From: Deltaproteobacteria bacterium
GTDB taxonomy: Bacteria > Myxococcota_A > Bradymonadia > UBA7976 > VGTA01
Reading direction: 5' to 3'
Assembly (NCBI GenBank): GCA_016874875.1
Contig: VGTA01000035.1
Span: 1-12,275 of the forward strand
DNA length: 12,275 nucleotides
Under the pieces are notes generated by a model. The model had not been told where the DNA came from, searched no databases, and saw only the letters and a list, made by a program, of their open reading frames with translations. Position 1 is the first letter of the stretch, and the number at the start of each line of letters is the position of its first letter. Below, one piece after another: positions 7,755 to 12,275 of this stretch. The position numbers and the translations under genes are program-made.

Positions 7755-8480
7755 GTGACCCGCCTCACCCCCCTCGCCCTCCTCCTCCTCACCGCGCAGC
7801 TCGCCACCGGCTGCGTCTCCCCCTACCTCCGCCTCCACAGCAGCGCCGAGGGCCTGCAGCAGGCGCCCACGCTGCTCGTGAGCGCCACCTACGGCGAGGC
7901 GAGCGGCGGGAACCAAGAAAAGGGGCTCCTCAAGGCGGCGGTCAAGATCGCCTCCAACCTCAACCTCGACGAGGTGGGCGAGCACCTGGTGAGCGTGGCG
8001 GTCAAGACGGGCGAGCAGTTCGGGTTCGCCGTCGCCCCCAACAAGGAGCGCGCGCAGTCGCTTGACGTCGTGAAGGGCGGCGCCATGGACGCCCTCGCCG
8101 GCGCGGCGCAGGTGATGGGGGGCGCCTGGATCTACCCCGAGGGCTCGCGCAACACCTTCATCAACGACACCACCTGGCTGACCGACAGCTACAAGCGCGA
8201 CCTCGTCAAGTCGCTCAAGGGCGACAAGGAGGGCGAGCACTTCTTGTTCGTGTCGGCGCGCCACACCACCGACAGCGAGTTCCTGTTCTTTGAGCGCGCC
8301 GTGGTGGTGCTCTACATCCTCATCATCAACGACAGCGGCAAGGAGATCTTTGAGGGCCGCGGGATCGGCTACGGCGCCACCCAGTTCTGGAACGAGGACT
8401 CGTCGCCGGCGGGGCTCAAGGACACCATCGACCGCGCGCTCGTCGACATGCTAGCGCAGACCAAGGAGACTCTCGAGTAA
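7755..8480 (+). CDS. predicted lipoprotein of unrecognised family
   Basis: 241 aa. The N-terminus is a short signal peptide with a run of Leu, ending in L-A-T-G-C with Cys20 as the likely lipidated residue. The -3 position is Ala rather than the more usual Leu, so lipidation is likely but not certain. The mature part is mixed alpha/beta, with charged helices (about 75-110), an aromatic segment W-I-Y-P-E-G, and a hydrophobic strand-like stretch (VVVLYILII) near residues 190-198 followed by G-R-G-I-G-Y-G. It has no catalytic motif that I can name. The GTG start is set by the signal peptide; only a weak AGGA lies 9 nt upstream. It may belong to the upstream operon or have its own promoter. The base composition and coding pattern fit its neighbours. 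Confidence 0.8.
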   Translation: MTRLTPLALLLLTAQLATGCVSPYLRLHSSAEGLQQAPTLLVSATYGEASGGNQEKGLLKAAVKIASNLNLDEVGEHLVSVAVKTGEQFGFAVAPNKERAQSLDVVKGGAMDALAGAAQVMGGAWIYPEGSRNTFINDTTWLTDSYKRDLVKSLKGDKEGEHFLFVSARHTTDSEFLFFERAVVVLYILIINDSGKEIFEGRGIGYGATQFWNEDSSPAGLKDTIDRALVDMLAQTKETLE

Positions 8481-8492
8481 GCGCGCGCCCCC

Positions 8493-8882
<390 letters not shown>

Positions 8883-8928
8883 GGTAGGGGCCTTGAGGAG
8901 AGAGGGAATATGGAGCAGGCGCGCGCAG

Positions 8929-9024
8929 AGCGGAGCGCAGAGCGGGGCGCAGAGCGGGGCGCAGAGCGGGGCGCAGAGCGGGGCGCAGAGCGGGGCGCAG
9001 AGCGGGGCGCAGAGCGGAGCGCAG
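8929..9024. repeat. 12-bp tandem array, 8 copies, upstream of the DUF423 gene
   Basis: Eight contiguous units of agcggggcgcag. The inner six are identical, while the first (8929-8940) and last (9013-9024) both read agcggagcgcag, giving symmetric ends. The array fills most of the 222-bp gap between the DUF423 start and the end of the caspase-like gene, so it may lie in the DUF423 5' leader. Beyond it, at 9033-9050, are two CCTAGG palindromes. At 9050-9070 there is an AT-richer stretch reading TGTTATGCT on the minus strand, a faint -10 candidate. Confidence 0.95.
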
Positions 9025-9104
9025 GACGGCCCCCTAGGCGGCGCCCTAGGAGCATAACAGGGACCATAATGAGCGAGCCTCAAGCGGCCCTACCTCACAT
9101 CCCC

Positions 9105-11087
9105 CTAGCGCGCCTCGCTCACAGGCGTCTGGTTCGCCGGCGTCGCCCCTCGCCGCCCTCTAGAATAGCGCAACATGTCTCTGCCCCCAAAGAGACTCCC
9201 CCAAGAGAGGGCGTCGAGGTCTCCCTCGGATCCCAAGAGCAGCTCCTGCACGCGGGGGCGGAGCGCGTTCAGGTTGAGCCCCACCTCCTCAGGATCCCCC
9301 GGGTGCCCGAGGTCGAGCAAGACGTCACGCGCGCTGCTCAGGAGCTCATCGTCGCTCCATGTCCCATAGCGCACCCCGACGACCTCAGGGGCGCCGCCGG
9401 GGAGCAGAGCGGGGTGCACGGTGAGCTCTGTGAGGAGCACGAGGGCGTCGCAGGCGAACACCGAGGCGCTGGGGTGCTCGTCGCTGACCTCCGCGGCGAT
9501 GTTGTCGTCACATATGGCTAACTCGCAGGCGTCGAGGACCACCGCCGCCCGCGGCGCGAGGAGCCTCAGGGCCTCGATTGACCTCAGCTCTACGTCAAGG
9601 TCGCCTTCGCCGCCATGTCCACAGATGTAGAGCAGCTGGATGGGGCGCCCCGGGTAGCGACCCTGGATGTCGCGCAGCTCTCGGTTAAGGTCGAGCGAGC
9701 CACCCACCACCCGCGCCACGCACTTGAAGTGGGCGCTGAGGTCCTTGATGAGCAGGAAGGTGGCGTAGATGTTCCCGTCGCCCAAGACGGCGAGGGTGTC
9801 GTCCTCCGCGCTGAGGAACATCACGCAGAGGGGGCGGTCGTCGCCATTGGTGGGCACAGGGTCGAGGAAGGGCACCTCTCCGCGCTCAATCGCGCCGAGC
9901 TGGCGCCTAAGGACACGGCTCTGCGCGCGCGCGCGCTCTCTCGCGTCACTGCGAGGCGTCACATTGAGGTGGGCGGCGTTGAGGAACTGCGCCACACACT
10001 CAAAGGCGTCCGGCGCCCTGCCCTCGCGGAGCTCAGGGGGCAGCGCGGGGATCAGCTTCGCGACGCGCGCGAGCATGTGCAGCAGCCCTCGCCCCGGAGA
10101 GGCGTGGGGCGCGCGGTGAGCGCCCTGGCCCGCCGCCGGGGCGGGCGCCGCAGAGCTAGGCGCCGTTGGGCGCGCCCCGGGAGGGAGGGCGGCGAGGTGC
10201 TGGGTGAGCGCCCTGAGCGCCTCAAGGTAGGCGGCGGGCGTCTCCTTGAGCAAGAGCGCGCCCTCGGGGTCGTCGAGGGGGACACCTGGGGCGCTCGGCA
10301 GCAGGGGCAGACCGAGGCTCAGGGCGTGCACGTCATGTCTCGCGTAGCCATCGCTCGAGCTCCTCTGCGCCAACGGGTGCTTGGGGTGCCTGTAGGGCGC
10401 GCAGGGGAGCGCGCGCAGGGCCTCGTCACGGAGGTCGCGGTCGCTCCTAAAGCAGAGGCGTCCCGGGTCGCGGTGGGTGGCGCGCGCGTACCCCTCCAGC
10501 GTGGCGTGGGCGGCGCCGCCCATAAAGGGAGTCGCGTGGAGGGTGAGGGCGAGGTCGATGGGGCCCCACGCGCGCTCATAGTGCCTGAGGATCGCCATCG
10601 CCTCATAGACGCCGCGCGCGTCTAGCCCGCCATCATCATCATCATCATCATCATCATCACACCCCTCCTCAAAGACCACCAGCCCGCTCGGGGGCAACAC
10701 GTCGCCGCTCATCGCGGCGAGGAGCGCGGCGCAGGGGGCGAGGTTGACGAGGGTGCCGCGCCACGCCTCCCCGGCGGGCGGGCAGGGGAGCTCTAGGTTC
10801 GGGTGGCGTGAGGCGTCGTGGGAGACACAGCAGGAGTCCACATCATACGTGTCCCCCATCTCCGCCGAGAGGACGAGAGGGCGGGCGCCGCGCGCGAGCG
10901 CCTCCGAGAAGCCCACGTGCTGAAAGATGAGAGCGGCGGCGCCGTCGTGGAGCAGCCTGTAGCGAGGGCAGGCGCGCGCCGCCGCGTCGCGGATGGCGGG
11001 GGCGTGGGTGAGGATGCCACCGGAGGGCGCGCCGTGGGCGCGGGCGCTCTCGCGCGTGAGGAGCGTGAGGAGCTGATGAAAGTCCAT
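9105..11087 (-). CDS. fusion protein: degenerate zinc-peptidase-like domain plus caspase-like (clan CD) domain
   Basis: 660 aa with no signal peptide, so probably cytoplasmic. Residues 1-300 have the order of an M20/M28/M42 peptidase fold: a strand ending LSAEMGD (75-79), a G-T-x-x-x-x-x-x-x-A-A-x-L block at 111-123, F-E-E-G (139-142), and H-D-x-x-A-L-S-L-G-L-P-L-L near 250. The first metal His is replaced by E76 and the bridging Asp by V114, while the glutamate pair E140/E141 remains. Nine Asp follow at 144-152. A Pro/Ala-rich linker (about 300-332) leads to the C-terminal domain, which is paralogous to the whole neighbouring 336-aa protein. Its likely dyad is H491 (ICGHGG) and C521 (LDACE), as in caspase-like and CHAT peptidases. 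It ends in a conserved S-W-G-S-L-F-G-G-R-D-M segment. The ATG lies 3 nt after the upstream stop, with GGAG 6 nt upstream, so it is translationally coupled. Substrate and role are unknown. Confidence 0.75.
   Translation of the reverse strand: MDFHQLLTLLTRESARAHGAPSGGILTHAPAIRDAAARACPRYRLLHDGAAALIFQHVGFSEALARGARPLVLSAEMGDTYDVDSCCVSHDASRHPNLELPCPPAGEAWRGTLVNLAPCAALLAAMSGDVLPPSGLVVFEEGCDDDDDDDDDGGLDARGVYEAMAILRHYERAWGPIDLALTLHATPFMGGAAHATLEGYARATHRDPGRLCFRSDRDLRDEALRALPCAPYRHPKHPLAQRSSSDGYARHDVHALSLGLPLLPSAPGVPLDDPEGALLLKETPAAYLEALRALTQHLAALPPGARPTAPSSAAPAPAAGQGAHRAPHASPGRGLLHMLARVAKLIPALPPELREGRAPDAFECVAQFLNAAHLNVTPRSDARERARAQSRVLRRQLGAIERGEVPFLDPVPTNGDDRPLCVMFLSAEDDTLAVLGDGNIYATFLLIKDLSAHFKCVARVVGGSLDLNRELRDIQGRYPGRPIQLLYICGHGGEGDLDVELRSIEALRLLAPRAAVVLDACELAICDDNIAAEVSDEHPSASVFACDALVLLTELTVHPALLPGGAPEVVGVRYGTWSDDELLSSARDVLLDLGHPGDPEEVGLNLNALRPRVQELLLGSEGDLDALSWGSLFGGRDMLRYSRGRRGATPANQTPVSEAR
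10632..10658 (-). repeat. (GAT)9 trinucleotide repeat encoding nine Asp
   Basis: Nine identical GAT codons (ATC on the plus strand) in the N-terminal domain of the 660-aa protein, two residues after the E140-E141 pair. Elsewhere in this window Asp is overwhelmingly GAC, so the pure GAT run points to triplet slippage rather than selected codon use. Confidence 0.97.
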
Positions 11088-11090
11088 GGG

Positions 11091-12101
11091 CTACTCCTGC
11101 CGCGCCCCGCCCACATAGCACACCATATCCGCGCCCCCCAGCGCGCCGCCCCACCCCACCGCGTCGAGCGCCTCGGGGGGGCCGGCGAGGAGCGCCTCAA
11201 GGCGCGCGCCGAGGGGCTCGAGGTCACGCTCGAGGTCGGGCAGCTGACCACGCATGATGTTCTCGATGTTCACGAGGTCCCCAAAGTCGCGCAAGAGCGC
11301 CGGCAGCGCCCGCAGCAGGGCGCCCTCGTCCCAGAGGCCATAGACCACGCGCGCGAGGCGCGGCGCGCGCCCCTCCTCGGGTGGCGCGAAAATGAGGTCA
11401 GAGAGCGACATCACCTCCTCGGCGGCGAACACGCGCACGTCGGGGCGCTGGCGACTCAGCGCCTCCGCCTGGTTGCGCGCGGAGCCGGCCACAGAGCACG
11501 AGTCGAGCACCACCGCCGCGCCCGGCGCGAGGGGGGCGAGGTCGTCGCCGGTGAGGTGGAGGTCGTGGACGCGCCCGCCGCTGCCGTGGGCGCACAGGTT
11601 CAGGAGCTCAATCGGGCGCCCCGGGTGGCGCGCCGCCGCCGCCGCGAGCTGGGCGCGCAGGTCAAAGCGCTCCACCACATCCCCCGCGCACACGAAGCGC
11701 GCGCTGAGCTCTTGGAGGCGCATGAGGACGTGGTAGACGTTGGCGTCGCCGAGGATGGCGAGGTCGTCGTCGTGGGCGCTCACGAGGGTCACGCAGAGCG
11801 GGCGCGCGTCCTCCGCCGCGGCGTCGAGCGCGAGCGCGGGCGGCGCCCCCCGCTCAACGGCGCGCAGCTCAGCGCGGAGGCGCGCCCCCTGCGCCCGCAC
11901 GAGCGCCGCCACCTCGCCGGGGCTCATGAGGTCGAGGACGGCGGCGCGCAGGTACTGGAGCAGGGCGCCGGCGGCGTCTCGCTCGCGCCCCTCGGTCAGC
12001 GCGGGCGGGAGCGCGCGGATGAAGCGCGCGAGGCGGGCGCCGGTGTGGAGGAGGTGGTGGTGGGCGGCGTCGAGCCCCGTGGGTGTGTGGGTGCGGTACA
12101 T
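11091..12101 (-). CDS. caspase-like (clan CD) stand-alone protein, paralogue of the 660-aa protein's C-terminal half
   Basis: 336 aa, no signal peptide or membrane segment. A helical N-terminal region (about 15-90) carries L-L-H-x-x-A-R-x-A-x-x-I-x-A-L-P-P-x-L-x-E-G-R, also present in the neighbour. A conserved strand block follows (RPLCVTLVSAHDDDLAILGD), then RPIELLNLCAHGSGG with H172 and AAVVLDSCSVAG with C202. A strand-His-Gly then strand-Asp-x-Cys pattern is that of caspase/CHAT-type cysteine peptidases. The spacing of 30 residues between His and Cys is identical to the neighbour (491/521). In the 41-residue stretch ending at the Cys, 20 positions are identical without gaps. The C-terminus has W-G-x-x-x-G-G-x-D-M-x-x-Y, shared with the paralogue. 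The ATG start has only a weak GAG 8 nt upstream. It begins 31 nt after the preceding stop and ends 3 nt before the next start, so the three genes look like one operon. Peptidase activity is inferred from motifs only. Confidence 0.78.
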   Translation of the reverse strand: MYRTHTPTGLDAAHHHLLHTGARLARFIRALPPALTEGRERDAAGALLQYLRAAVLDLMSPGEVAALVRAQGARLRAELRAVERGAPPALALDAAAEDARPLCVTLVSAHDDDLAILGDANVYHVLMRLQELSARFVCAGDVVERFDLRAQLAAAAARHPGRPIELLNLCAHGSGGRVHDLHLTGDDLAPLAPGAAVVLDSCSVAGSARNQAEALSRQRPDVRVFAAEEVMSLSDLIFAPPEEGRAPRLARVVYGLWDEGALLRALPALLRDFGDLVNIENIMRGQLPDLERDLEPLGARLEALLAGPPEALDAVGWGGALGGADMVCYVGGARQE

Positions 12102-12132
12102 GTGTGGAGCTCGCGAAGGGTGTGAGGGTGGC

Positions 12133-12275
12133 TCAGGGGGCGGTGGGGAGGGCGCTCATGTGGCGCGTGAGGGTGACGAGCGCCTGGATATAGGCGGGGG
12201 GGGTGTCCTTGAAGATGATCTGGCCGCTCCGGTCATCAAACGCCTTACTGCGCCCCATAAACATCACAGGCATGC
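12133..12275 (-). CDS. C-terminal end of a zinc-peptidase-like protein (partial, runs off the window)
   Basis: The minus-strand frame from the window edge to a TGA at 12133-12135 gives 46 complete codons. It reads M-P-V-M-F-M-G-R-S-K-A-F-D-D and then KDTPPAYIQALVTLTRHM, ending A-L-P-T-A-P. It aligns without gaps to the end of the N-terminal domain of the 660-aa protein (DDPEG...KETPAAYLEALRALTQHL...ALP); 16 of 31 residues from the DD to the final P are identical. It is therefore the C-terminus of a separate protein equivalent to that domain, and the first gene of the operon as far as visible. The G-x-P-x-x-x-x-G-like strand and the D/E-T-P-x-x-x-x-x-A-L helix fit the end of M20/M28-type peptidase folds. 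Its metal-ligand region lies outside the window, so whether it is an active enzyme cannot be judged. Confidence 0.72.
   Translation of the reverse strand, partial: MPVMFMGRSKAFDDRSGQIIFKDTPPAYIQALVTLTRHMSALPTAP

Noticed and set aside
9033..9050. Two CCTAGG palindromes as an attachment or recombination site
   Set aside because: Two 6-mers 12 bp apart without a recombinase gene or mobile-element boundary are not enough evidence.
8883..9083. Extending the DUF423 protein upstream to an ATG at 9083 with a Cys-Ala-Pro-Leu repeat region
   Set aside because: The extension is only the 12-bp array read in frame. Without it the protein has the normal family length, a start with a plausible ribosome binding site and a first membrane helix near the N-terminus.
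9615..12125. Long open frames on the plus strand opposite the caspase-like cluster
   Set aside because: They are rich in Arg/Ala/Gly/His without domain features, as expected for antisense frames in very GC-rich DNA. The minus-strand frames show paralogous conservation and motifs.

Overview
The window is extremely GC-rich. It carries an IPT/TIG-repeat lipoprotein, a PATAN (DUF4388) protein with a J-like tail, MutS2 with an Smr domain, and many Ala/Arg/Pro-rich frames. This combination suggests a myxobacterium-like lineage (Myxococcota, Bradymonadota or a related deltaproteobacterial group). That placement is inferred from gene content and composition only; there is no rRNA or other phylogenetic marker to settle it.

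Layout. Positions 1-60 may hold the first codons of a minus-strand gene. Positions 61-3026 (minus) hold a large multi-TIG lipoprotein whose reading frame is broken by a run of 19 G (19 C on the coding strand). A 135-bp divergent intergenic region (3027-3161) leads into a plus-strand series: mutS2 (3162-5714), a PATAN/J-like protein (5783-6925), peptide deformylase (6922-7578, overlapping its upstream neighbour by 4 bp) and, after a repeat-bearing gap, an unrecognised lipoprotein (7755-8480). Converging on it with only 12 bp between stops is a small DUF423 membrane protein (8493-8882, minus). Its upstream gap carries an 8-copy 12-bp tandem array.

The most interesting part is the minus-strand cluster at 9105-12275. 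It holds the tail of a gene (12133-12275), a 336-aa protein with a caspase-like His/Cys dyad (11091-12101), and a 660-aa protein (9105-11087). The C-terminal half of the 660-aa protein is a paralogue of the 336-aa protein. Its N-terminal half ends in a segment homologous to the truncated upstream gene. The same two-domain module is therefore present once as two adjacent genes and once as a fusion. The N-terminal domain looks like an M20/M28/M42-type zinc-peptidase fold in which most metal ligands appear replaced. The two modules are tightly packed (31 bp and 3 bp gaps) and probably co-transcribed. I do not recognise this as a described system. A proteolytic or regulatory two-domain machine is the best guess, and its biological role cannot be read from the sequence.

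A second theme is repeat slippage. Tandem repeats of exactly 12 bp, with four different unit sequences, occur at four places, two inside genes and two between them. A (GAT)9 tract and the 19-base homopolymer lie inside coding regions.
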